Shown: positions 6,989 to 13,100, counted from the stretch's first letter. The stretch is DNA of 14,658 nt from an uncultured Eubacteriales bacterium (GCA_934476025.1 CAKSNI010000008.1:1-14658); one strand, 5' to 3'. The notes: generated from the sequence alone by a model not told the origin. Program-made: numbers and translations.

Positions 6989-7249
6989 TGATTTCTTAAG
7001 TTAAGATTAAGGGGGATAAATCCTGGAGGGTATGCCACCAGATAATTGATATCTTCCACCCCCTTCGAGTGTTCAAATCAAGACAGCGAAAACGCAAAAA
7101 CATCTCTATTGTCCTGTCTTCACACAGTCAAATTATCCGAACATTGTCATCAACGGTGACGCGTTCGGATTTTTGATTTTTATAAGCGACTTAACTTAAC
7201 ATCATAGCGCAAGGGCAGAGAGTCAGCACTCTCTGCCCTTGTGTGTTTT
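6989..7249 (+). ncRNA. Candidate structured non-coding RNA, class unknown
   Basis: There is no sensible reading frame here, but nested pairings are dense. A closing helix joins TTAAGTTAAG (6996-7005) and CTTAACTTAA (7190-7199), enclosing about 205 nt. Inside are AAGGGGG/CCCCCTT (7009-7015 with 7059-7065) with inner hairpins CTGG/CCAG and GATA/TATC. Next is AAGACAG/CTGTCTT (7080-7086 with 7114-7120), flanked by GTGT/ACAC. Last is ATCCGAAC/GTTCGGAT (7135-7142 with 7163-7170), extended by TCAAA/TTTGA. A strong terminator follows at 7210. A multi-branched RNA closed by an end-to-end helix and followed by a terminator is the layout of stand-alone structured RNAs. Size and host type would suit the clostridial raiA class, but I cannot confirm that. 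A small transposon-like element with inverted ends is the main alternative. Confidence 0.55.
7210..7249 (+). terminator. Intrinsic terminator after the RNA element
   Basis: A perfect 14-bp stem, CAAGGGCAGAGAGT (7210-7223) with ACTCTCTGCCCTTG (7228-7241), has a 4-nt loop and is followed by TGTGTTTT. On the minus strand no T run follows, so it serves plus-strand transcription. Confidence 0.85.
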
Positions 7250-7299
7250 ATCTGCTCTTTGTTTTTTAATACATTTTTATCGACAAAAATTTCTTAATA

Positions 7300-7857
7300 C
7301 TATTCTTCTAAAAAACCGATTTCGGCCATTATACCGGATAATTTTTCCATCTGTTCATCATTACCCGAACATTTTTCAAGCGCTGCAAGAGCCTTATTCT
7401 TTAATGGTTTTTTATCGGTTAGATCATCATACATTTTACTGTAAAGTTCCAAAAGCTTTTGTAAACTTTCTTCTCGGTGATGAAAAACTTCGGTGAGTGC
7501 CGCAATTTTTTTGATAGCGACTTCATCATGAACTGTGATGTTTTCCTCTCCGGTACGGTTACTGTCTTCAACGCAGCCTATGTTATTGATTGTGTTTTTT
7601 AAGTCCAAAAGCTGTTCTTGTACCTTTTCTATCTGCTTTAAAACATAATCAATCGAAAAATTTTCTGTATTCTTATGATCTGACATATCGTTATCCTCCG
7701 ATTTTAAATTCGGTGGGCGCAATAAGCATATTTTGTTTTCTTCTATATAATGCGCCCTGCCGTTCTTAACAAGGCCTTTTGCCCTTTTCGGGTATGTCGC
7801 TTTGTATTTATTTCCTTGATCATCTACTACAAGAATATTTTTTTCTATGGGTATCAT
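7300..7857 (-). CDS. Small protein with RRXRR/PLMP-like N-terminus and helical C-terminus
   Basis: A 185-residue protein. Residues 7-50 (ILVVDDQGNKYKATYPKRA, then GLVKNGRAHYI) resemble in spacing the RRXRR/PLMP segment at the N-terminus of IscB-type proteins (a VxDxxG strand, a basic RAxxLxKxGRA helix), but no RuvC or HNH nuclease follows. Residues 67-185 are charged and helical (DYVLKQIEKVQEQLLDLKNT and a late EKLSGIMAEIGFLEE). I recall similar unnamed proteins in gut Clostridia; function is unknown. The ATG at 7857 has AGGGG directly against it, a poor ribosome site, whereas an internal ATG at 7686 has GGAGG eight bases upstream, so a 128-residue C-terminal form may also be made. It is divergent from the AraC gene and probably controlled from the same intergenic region. 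Confidence 0.75.
   Translation of the reverse strand: MIPIEKNILVVDDQGNKYKATYPKRAKGLVKNGRAHYIEENKICLLRPPNLKSEDNDMSDHKNTENFSIDYVLKQIEKVQEQLLDLKNTINNIGCVEDSNRTGEENITVHDEVAIKKIAALTEVFHHREESLQKLLELYSKMYDDLTDKKPLKNKALAALEKCSGNDEQMEKLSGIMAEIGFLEE
7684..7699 (-). promoter_or_regulatory. Strong internal ribosome-binding site and alternative start
   Basis: Within the gene at 7300-7857, GGAGG (7699-7695) is followed after eight bases by ATG (7686-7684), in frame, starting MSDHKNTENF. It is better than the site at the full-length start and coincides with the boundary between the two parts of the protein. Confidence 0.55.
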
Positions 7858-7918
7858 CCCCTGTGTAAATGATGGAAAGCCGTTTTTTGTTATGGGTGCC
7901 GTCCCCGTTTCCAGATAA

Positions 7919-7947
7919 AGTATAACATATTGTTTTGTCTATAGCAA
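7919..7947 (-). promoter_or_regulatory. Promoter of the RRXRR-like gene
   Basis: On the minus strand TTGCTA (7947-7942), a 17-bp spacer and TATACT (7924-7919). This gives a leader of roughly 55 nt before ATG 7857. Confidence 0.6.
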
Positions 7948-7959
7948 TAATTAAATACC

Positions 7960-8001
7960 GATATTGAAAATCAGATAAAAGATATTGTCAATCGGATAAA
8001 G
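7960..8001 (+). repeat. Tandem 21-bp direct repeat, probable AraC-type operator
   Basis: Two adjacent 21-bp units (7960-7980 and 7981-8001) share GATATTG, then AATC and GATAAA, with 17 of 21 positions identical. They lie between the two divergent promoters and end 8 bp before the -35 box of the AraC gene. Two units 21 bp apart (two helical turns) just upstream of -35 is the classical arrangement of AraC-family activator half-sites, so autoregulation by the gene at 8063 is a reasonable inference. Confidence 0.7.
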
Positions 8002-8009
8002 ATTAACTG

Positions 8010-8038
8010 TTGTGCAGTCTGCCATATTATGTTAAAAT
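8010..8038 (+). promoter_or_regulatory. Promoter of the AraC-family operon
   Basis: TTGTGC (8010-8015), a 17-bp spacer and TAAAAT (8033-8038), 25 bases upstream of ATG 8063. Confidence 0.65.
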
Positions 8039-8062
8039 TATTTTAGCAAGGTGGGAAAAGGT

Positions 8063-8992
8063 ATGCAACACATAACAGTAGGCAGAAAATATAACGAAGG
8101 CAAGGTTGCAAAAATTGAGTGCGTAAAGAATGACCGACTTCGAAACATTGACATAAAAGACAAATGCTTTTTGCTGATCATTCTGACTGCCGGTAAGTTG
8201 GAATTTAAGGTGGCAAACGAGCCGTTTTGCGCCGCGGCGCCTGCGTTTATCTGCTTTGACGAAACCGCCGACCCCGTGCTTATTTCAAAGCGGAAAGCAC
8301 AGTATACCTGTATTTACTTTCATCCCGAATTTTTAAATGTTAATATGTCCTTTGAGATACTGCGTAAAAAAGAGTACGGAGATCTTGCCTCCACGCACGA
8401 TCTGTTTTTATTAAAGCCGTTTACCGATAAGGCTTATGTTGTATCCATAGCCGAGGCGCAGCTTGAAAAAATAACGCAGGCGGCAAGGGATATGCAAGAG
8501 GAACTTCAAAACCAGCGGGATTGGTATTGGTCTTGCCGCGGGCGCTCGTATTTTATGGAAATTATTATTGCTTTAGAGCGTATGTACGGGCTGATTGGGT
8601 ACGGTGTGACTCATCAAAAATCGGACAATACACCCATTATCAAAAACGCAAAGCTTCGCGATGCGGTGCTGTACATTGAAAGCCGTTTTGACGAAAGCGT
8701 TACTCTGCCCGATATAGCCAAAGCCGCCGGAATGAACCACACAACGCTTACGGCGCTGATGAAAGAGGAACTGGGGCTTACGGCAATAGAATACCTTATG
8801 AAATACCGCATAACCGTTGCCGAAAAACAGCTTGAATTTACAAGCGTGCCGATTAAAGATATTGCAAATATGACAGGCTTTAAAACCGTACAGCATTTCG
8901 GTCGCATTTTTAAGGAAATAACCGACACAACCCCCGCCGAATTTCGGAAAACCGCCGTACAGAAACGAAAGGAAGATTTGAATGGAAAATAA
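8063..8992 (+). CDS. AraC-family transcriptional regulator
   Basis: A 309-residue regulator. The N-terminal half (about 30-110) looks like a cupin-type sensing domain, beta-rich with few charged turns. The C-terminal 100 residues hold the double helix-turn-helix of AraC/XylS: LRDAVLYIESRFDESVTLPD, IAKAAGMNHTTLTALMKEEL, then MKYRITVAEKQLEF, IKDIANMTGFKTVQHFGRIF and TPAEFR. These match family positions for both recognition helices and the closing Pro-x-x-Phe/Tyr-Arg. The start is ATG 8063, with AAGGTGG eight bases upstream; a GTG at 8051 lies within that site. It overlaps the next gene by 11 bp. A two-unit 21-bp repeat sits at its promoter. Base composition is somewhat higher in GC than neighbouring island genes, suggesting a different source. 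The inducer is unknown. Confidence 0.93.
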   Translation: MQHITVGRKYNEGKVAKIECVKNDRLRNIDIKDKCFLLIILTAGKLEFKVANEPFCAAAPAFICFDETADPVLISKRKAQYTCIYFHPEFLNVNMSFEILRKKEYGDLASTHDLFLLKPFTDKAYVVSIAEAQLEKITQAARDMQEELQNQRDWYWSCRGRSYFMEIIIALERMYGLIGYGVTHQKSDNTPIIKNAKLRDAVLYIESRFDESVTLPDIAKAAGMNHTTLTALMKEELGLTAIEYLMKYRITVAEKQLEFTSVPIKDIANMTGFKTVQHFGRIFKEITDTTPAEFRKTAVQKRKEDLNGK

Positions 8993-9341
8993 AATAGCAG
9001 AGCTCGAAAGCCGAATTGAAAAATTAGAAAATATTCTCAAAAGCATTGAAATTTCCGGTGACGGACAAAATATTTCTTTCAATCAAACTCCGCTTTATGC
9101 AGTTAAAATATCCGGTGACGGAGCCAACGCAAATTTTATCAACAGTCCTGTCAATTATGCCGTAACGGCCGACAATGACGAACTTGAAGATTTAGAGGAT
9201 ACCGCCGATGAATTAGATTGCCGCATAGAGGATATAAAATGCGCGGCACTGGACGCAAAAGCCATTTTAGACGAAGCGCAGGCGCATTTTGATAAGCTCT
9301 CAACCGAAATCGAAAGTCTAAAAGCCGAAAGCGAGGAATAG
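8982..9341 (+). CDS. Small coiled-coil protein with a two-copy ISGDG repeat
   Basis: A 119-residue acidic, probably cytoplasmic protein of unknown function. Residues 1-22 form a heptad-like helix (MENKIAELESRIEKLENILK). Residues 24-61 hold two copies of an approximately 19-residue beta-like unit (ISGDGxNxxFxxxPxxAV), and residues 66-117 form a second long charged helix. The start ATG 8982 lies inside the end of the AraC gene, with AAAGGAAG six bases upstream, so the two are co-transcribed and probably coupled. The symmetric helix-repeat-helix layout suggests an oligomerising scaffold, perhaps a partner of the regulator; this is inference from context only. Confidence 0.8.
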   Translation: MENKIAELESRIEKLENILKSIEISGDGQNISFNQTPLYAVKISGDGANANFINSPVNYAVTADNDELEDLEDTADELDCRIEDIKCAALDAKAILDEAQAHFDKLSTEIESLKAESEE

Positions 9342-9343
9342 CA

Positions 9344-9523
9344 ATGCGTGCTCCGTTTCAGATTTTAGCCGTTCCCTACCATTTTATAAAAGGTGAATTG
9401 TGCTTTTGCGTGTTTCGTCGCACAGACTCTGACATTTGGCAGTTTATTGCCGGCGGCGGTGAGAATAACGAAAAACCGTCGAGCGAGAAAAACCAACCTA
9501 AAACTCAAAGGAATAATAATTGA
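9344..9523 (+). pseudogene. Truncated Nudix hydrolase (N-terminal 45 residues, Nudix box missing)
   Basis: A 59-codon frame starts at ATG 9344, two bases after the coiled-coil stop, with GAGG seven bases upstream. It begins like a Nudix NTP pyrophosphatase (FQILAVPY, then CVFRRTDSDIWQFIAGGGE). In intact members this strand and the GGGE are followed by the Nudix box (Gx5Ex7REUxEExGU) that binds the metal and pyrophosphate. Here the sequence breaks after GGGENNEKP into an unrelated Asn/Lys-rich tail and a stop. The catalytic motif is absent, so it should be inactive. It was probably the third gene of the AraC operon before a deletion or recombination at about 9470-9490. Confidence 0.7.
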
Positions 9524-9602
9524 TATTCTGACAAGTATAGTCACTTTACCGATATTATTTTTACTTGTTGCAAAGATATGGACAATATTGCAATCTGTTT
9601 GA
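9489..9602 (+). pseudogene. Fragment of a membrane protein C-terminus
   Basis: In a different frame from the Nudix remnant, a stretch encodes KTNLKLKGIIIDILTS and a hydrophobic segment (IVTLPILFLLVAKIW) ending at TGA 9602. It has no credible start of its own. It looks like the tail of a membrane protein joined to the Nudix 5' end by a deletion; the 69-codon frame that runs through the Nudix part is probably fortuitous. A real small membrane protein with an unusual start cannot be excluded. The next gene's ribosome site overlaps its stop, as in an operon. Confidence 0.4.
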
Positions 9603-9612
9603 GGAGCAGTAT

Positions 9613-10006
9613 ATGAGAAAAAAATAAACCCGTTTTAATCATCTTATCAATTTTATTCGTTATAGTTATAGCGTACATGGGAACTTTCGCTTTATGGTGG
9701 AATGGTGCTTTCAATAAATTTATTGTTCGTGAAATTGTAAGTTATAAAGAAAATGGCTATACGCTTATTTTTCAACAACTCGGCGACCCACAATGGCCGT
9801 TCGGTTCAACAGAGGTTAGGTTAATTCTTAAAAACCAACAAGGTAAAGTTATAAATAAATACGATACTTCCATACAAGACGACGGTACTAATGCCGGCGA
9901 ACGCAATATTGCGTCGGTAGAATGGCTTGCCGATAAAGTCATAGTGGTTTTACAAGCTTCGGAAATGGAAGATAGAGAAATAATGCTCTCTTTAAAATCC
10001 GAATAA
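9613..10006 (+). pseudogene. Membrane-anchored small protein, frameshifted in an A7 tract
   Basis: GAGGAG and ATG at 9613 make a good start, but the frame ends at once: M-R-K-K-stop. Skipping one base in the seven-A run (9618-9624) gives a continuous 130-residue protein: basic start MRKNKP, one membrane anchor (VLIILSILFVIVIAYMG), then a beta-rich domain (YTLIFQQLGDPQWPFGSTEV to ASVEWLADKVIVVL). Without the shift only an internal start at 9677 remains, which lacks the anchor. The domain is loosely reminiscent of DUF5412-like extracytoplasmic proteins, but I am not sure. The cause may be a sequencing error, a mutation, or slippage in the A tract. Confidence 0.6.
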
Positions 10007-10049
10007 TATGAAATTTCCTGAATTGAATGGAAACGGAGAAATATATACA

Positions 10050-10946
10050 ATGGATAAAAGATTAGTCGGAAAATGGTATAAAGAAGATATGGGCGAAACC
10101 ATAAATATTTTCGATGAAACACCGCTTCGTATGAAAATGTCCTTTACATCAAGCGGTTATTATAACTTTGAGCCTAACTGTGTTTATGAAAAAGACGGAT
10201 ATCTTTGCTATGAAATAAATGATGAATATTACCGTATGGTCTATCACATCAAGTATGTTGACGGCTTTCTTGAAGGATTTTACACACAGCACGGTAAAGA
10301 AACTCCTGTAAAGTATGAGAAAATTGACGATGTCCCTGAAGATGCACCATATAAATTTGTTGCACCGGAAGTGTTTGTCCCAAATTCTGATAAAACAAGA
10401 ATAGAAATTCTTAAAGAATATCCGGAATATGACCGAAACAAAGAATACGGCTGCAGTAATGAATTTGTGTTAGGTGGAGATGCACCGGAAATTCTCCAAA
10501 AATACAATTATTCTGACTACATAAATGGGTTAGACAATCGGGCAGATGAAATCGTTTTTAAGCTTCTTGATTTTGTGTGCGACCACTTTGGTCATAACGG
10601 TACAGGAGGAATAAGTTCCGGCAGAAAAATCACAGACATTATTGAGTTTTGCGAAAGAAACAACAATAAAACAAACTGTCGTGGACTTGCTATTCTTTTG
10701 GCTTCACTCCTTCGTTTAAACGGAATAAAGGCACAACACATTACCTGTTTGCCTTATGAAGACCCATTTGATGATTGCCACGTTGTTGTTGATTGTCTTT
10801 TGCCGTCCGGAAAGCGTATTATGCTTGACCCAACGTGGAGACTGTATTTGAAGGATAAAAACGGAGAATATATTTCGTTACCTCGCCTGAGAGAACTTTT
10901 ATTGAATGACGAGCCAATCTTTGAAAACCCAACGGCTGACTTATAA
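10050..10946 (+). CDS. Transglutaminase-like protein with N-terminal beta domain (frameshifted near its end)
   Basis: A 298-residue protein. Residues 5-92 form a beta-rich, lipocalin-like domain starting LVGKWYKE. Residues of about 165-265 are a transglutaminase-like cysteine protease fold with all three catalytic positions visible: Cys210 in TNCRGLAILLASLLR, His244 in DCHVVVD and Asp260 in LDPTW. No signal peptide is evident, so it appears cytoplasmic. The start is placed at ATG 10050 (GGAGA about ten bases upstream) because the beta domain begins there; ATG 10008 has no ribosome site. At 10939-10946 the frame meets a TAA, while the adjacent frame continues for 72 residues, so one extra T (GACTTATAAC for GACTATAAC) probably cut a protein of about 370 residues. 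Its substrate is unknown. Confidence 0.78.
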   Translation: MDKRLVGKWYKEDMGETINIFDETPLRMKMSFTSSGYYNFEPNCVYEKDGYLCYEINDEYYRMVYHIKYVDGFLEGFYTQHGKETPVKYEKIDDVPEDAPYKFVAPEVFVPNSDKTRIEILKEYPEYDRNKEYGCSNEFVLGGDAPEILQKYNYSDYINGLDNRADEIVFKLLDFVCDHFGHNGTGGISSGRKITDIIEFCERNNNKTNCRGLAILLASLLRLNGIKAQHITCLPYEDPFDDCHVVVDCLLPSGKRIMLDPTWRLYLKDKNGEYISLPRLRELLLNDEPIFENPTADL

Positions 10947-11160
10947 CGGAACAGGGTTTGCCAAAGAATATCACAGAAATTATATGACTAAAAACACTTT
11001 CCGTTTTGCACGTTGTACCCTTAATAAAGACGGTGTTGACGGTCGTACGGAAACTTCACAATATATCGAGTTAATCCCTAAAAGTTATCCCATAGATAAT
11101 TTCTCTGAAAGTAAAAAATCCAACTTTGTATATAACGATATTGAATTTTGGAAGATGTAA
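10942..11160 (+). pseudogene. Out-of-frame C-terminal continuation of the transglutaminase-like gene
   Basis: This frame reads YNGTGFAKEYHRNYMTKNTF and continues to TAA 11160 (EFWKM), with no start or ribosome site of its own. Removing one T at 10941-10942 joins it directly to the preceding gene. Its coding-like composition indicates that the frameshift is recent or artefactual. Confidence 0.65.
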
Positions 11161-11163
11161 TCT

Positions 11164-11358
11164 ATGAAAATACATATCATCGGGTGCAGTGGTTCGGGCA
11201 AAACATATTTACTAAGTGAAAAGTATAATATTCCCCACTACGATCTTGATGATATTCAATGGGATAACAATTCAGACGGATACGGTGTTATTGCAAAGCG
11301 TTTCACGCTCGGCGCTGCCTTATGCTTTATCAGTTGGCTTCCCAAGATACTGAATTGA
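11164..11358 (+). pseudogene. P-loop kinase-like gene, cut after the Walker A region
   Basis: Starting at ATG 11164 (GGAAG nine bases upstream), the frame gives MKIHIIGCSGSGKT, a perfect Walker A motif (residues 7-14), and then IPHYDLDDIQWDN. This is the start of small P-loop nucleotide kinases annotated as AAA-family or FlaR-like topology modulation proteins. Members I know are about three times longer. Here homology ends near residue 43 (GYGV) and an unrelated tail runs to a stop at 11358. The helix after the P-loop also seems short by a few residues. It should be non-functional. The break marks the right-hand end of the recognisable island genes. Confidence 0.7.
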
Positions 11359-11539
11359 TTGTCTGCCCGGTGCATTGCTATAATATCACGAAAAATAACT
11401 GGTACACAACCGAACAGGGAAGTTTCACCCTCGTCAGAAGGAGATTGAGCCTGTCGGCAAAATTCAAACGCAACCCGAAAATCTTTGATTTTTGAGTTCG
11501 TCCCCCCGTAGAGGAACAGATCAACCCTTTTTTAACGCG
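11359..11539. other. Gene-poor segment at the right end of the island
   Basis: A 57-codon frame crosses this segment (11322-11495, beginning MLYQLASQDTELIVC, ending KFKRNPKIFDF). It has no clear ribosome site and I cannot assign it. The opposite strand is also open. The second half (about 11400-11500) strikes me as a sequence seen repeatedly in clostridial contigs, so it may be a dispersed repeat or mobile-element end; I cannot verify this here. Confidence 0.35.
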
Positions 11540-11581
11540 TTCCGGCCCGTGCGAACTTCCGGAAGTTCGCACGGGCCGGAA
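11540..11581. repeat. Perfect 42-bp palindrome (21-bp arms, no loop)
   Basis: The two 21-bp arms, 11540-11560 and 11561-11581, are exact reverse complements centred on CTTCC|GGAAG. Plus-strand sequence after it has only TTTT, and the minus strand has no T run, so it is a weak terminator at best. It sits between the eroded island and the end of the secreted-protein gene. Confidence 0.9.
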
Positions 11582-11590
11582 TTTTGCTGT

Positions 11591-11611
11591 AAAAACGGCT
11601 GTCAAAAGCCG
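11591..11611 (-). terminator. Intrinsic terminator of the SipW-type secreted protein gene
   Basis: On the minus strand CGGCT (11611-11607) and AGCCG (11600-11596) form a 5-bp stem around a 6-nt loop, followed by TTTTT (11595-11591). It lies 10 bp after the stop codon. The stem is short. Confidence 0.6.
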
Positions 11612-11620
11612 ATTCATCGA

Positions 11621-12901
11621 TTACTTGGCGACAACGGTATACCAGATATCTCCGGAGGACTGTTTTTGAGGAATCACCCGATATTCATCGGCCACAAAGT
11701 TGGTATGTTCCCCCTGCGCCCGGTTATCCGACGGATCAAAATTCACAAAGGTACCGCCCTTGACCACGATACCGGCCTTTCCGGCCTGATAGTTTGCCTC
11801 GTCACAGGCCAGCGTATACCGGGCATCCCCGGTGGTACCGTCCGGCGTCACCTGGAAAAATCCGTCGTTGACAACCAGCGTTCCCTCCTGCACAAAAAAG
11901 GTGGTTCGTCCGCCGTAATAGAATCCGCTGTTAACGGTAACCACGGTTCCTTCTCCGCTGATGTTGGCAACATACGGGCCGCCAATATACTCCGGATGAT
12001 CCTCCTCCACCTTGTTGGAGCAGTAAATTCCCGCTCCGGGAGTAGCATTGATGGTGGTATCGGCCTCCAGAAACAGCGCCGCCCAGTTATCCGAAGCCTG
12101 CAAAGAGCCCGGAATATGCACCGTCGCCTGGAAATCCAAAATTGCCGGGCTGGAAACGGTAAGCCGGTCCTTCACCCCGGTTTTGGTTTTATCGCCCTCG
12201 AGATACCCCGTCAGAACAACCGTGCCGCCCGACGCAAACGCGTTCTGCGCGTCCTGCCCCCAGTTGGCCACGGTGTGGGTTTCCCGGACGGGTTCATAGG
12301 AAGCCAGCCGGTCATATTGATTGTCATAGCTGTCACCTTCCACCGTGTCCTGGGTTGCGTAAACGGTGACGGTGACATTGGAAAGCGTTTCATCCATCAA
12401 ATCGTTTCCGGCCGACGGATCCATGCTAACCAAAATGGTAATCGGCTCGGTCCGATCTCCCGCCTTTCCCTTGGCGGCCAAATGGCCCTCCCGGCTGATA
12501 GGAAAGGATTCCGTTCCGATTTGATAGGTAAACTGAAGCGCCTCTGCCAGTTTGGCGTTTCCGTTCAGTCCGGTAACAAACAGCTTGTACTTCAGGGCCA
12601 AATTCCCGGTATTCACAATCCGGAACGGGGTGAGCTTGTAGGTGCAGCCCGGTTCCCACAAAATGGCTTCCTGGTTTTCAATCACGGTGCCGTCATTTTT
12701 CACCCAGTCCAGCCGGTCAATCTTTTTCCCGGCTTCGTTGCGGATCTCTATCGAAAGATTTCCGGATTGAATTCGGTTGACCGTTGTGCCGGCGGTATCG
12801 GTAAACCAGGCAAAGGTGGCGCCGATGAGCATGGCCACACACAGCAAAATAGCCAAAATGCTGGTCAGTGCGGCATGTCGGATGGATTTTTGATTGGTCA
12901 T
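11621..12901 (-). CDS. SipW-dependent-type signal peptide protein (TasA/camelysin-like N-terminus)
   Basis: A 426-residue exported protein. The signal region (residues 8-35) has a hydrophobic core ending in GATFAWFTDT, the hallmark of proteins processed by the SipW-type signal peptidase, as in TasA and camelysin. Residues 36-185 fit the TasA-like beta domain (SGNLSIEIRNEAG, then FRIVNTGNLALKYKLFVTG). The C-terminal half is a repetitive beta structure with Gly-Thr/Gly-Phe turns (VTVNSGFYYGG, VVNDGFFQV, VVKGGTFVNFDPSDN), like a parallel beta-helix. It probably forms cell-surface or matrix material. The start ATG 12901 has AAGGAGG nine bases upstream. It is monocistronic here, with a strong promoter, a long leader and a terminator. 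The processing peptidase gene is not in the window. Confidence 0.88.
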   Translation of the reverse strand: MTNQKSIRHAALTSILAILLCVAMLIGATFAWFTDTAGTTVNRIQSGNLSIEIRNEAGKKIDRLDWVKNDGTVIENQEAILWEPGCTYKLTPFRIVNTGNLALKYKLFVTGLNGNAKLAEALQFTYQIGTESFPISREGHLAAKGKAGDRTEPITILVSMDPSAGNDLMDETLSNVTVTVYATQDTVEGDSYDNQYDRLASYEPVRETHTVANWGQDAQNAFASGGTVVLTGYLEGDKTKTGVKDRLTVSSPAILDFQATVHIPGSLQASDNWAALFLEADTTINATPGAGIYCSNKVEEDHPEYIGGPYVANISGEGTVVTVNSGFYYGGRTTFFVQEGTLVVNDGFFQVTPDGTTGDARYTLACDEANYQAGKAGIVVKGGTFVNFDPSDNRAQGEHTNFVADEYRVIPQKQSSGDIWYTVVAK

Positions 12902-13094
12902 TGCGTTTTTCCTCCTTATTTTTCATGGCACACGGGAACCTTGCCCCCGGTTTCGGCATTCCTTGCCCGGTGCCGCCACATAGTGCGAACAGCCGCCGAA
13001 CCAAAGCCGCCGGTTCGAAATCCCCTTCTCCATCAACCCCGATCGGGCGCGCATTTGCCGCATTCGCTCCCTATCAAGCAGGCATCCCCTGTTT
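12902..13094 (-). other. Long 5' leader (about 190 nt) of the SipW-type gene
   Basis: Between the predicted start near 13094 and ATG 12901, the leader is GC-rich and can fold, for example CGAACC/GGTTCG in its middle and GGCAC/GTGCC-like pairings near the end. No known riboswitch consensus is recognised. It may carry a regulatory structure, or simply be unconstrained. Confidence 0.4.
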
Positions 13095-13100
13095 TGGAGC

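Noticed and set aside
6989..7249. Retron msr-msd RNA or an IscB-type guide RNA
   Set aside because: Retrons need an adjacent reverse transcriptase and none is present. IscB RNAs lie upstream of, and in the same direction as, a full nuclease gene, which is also absent.
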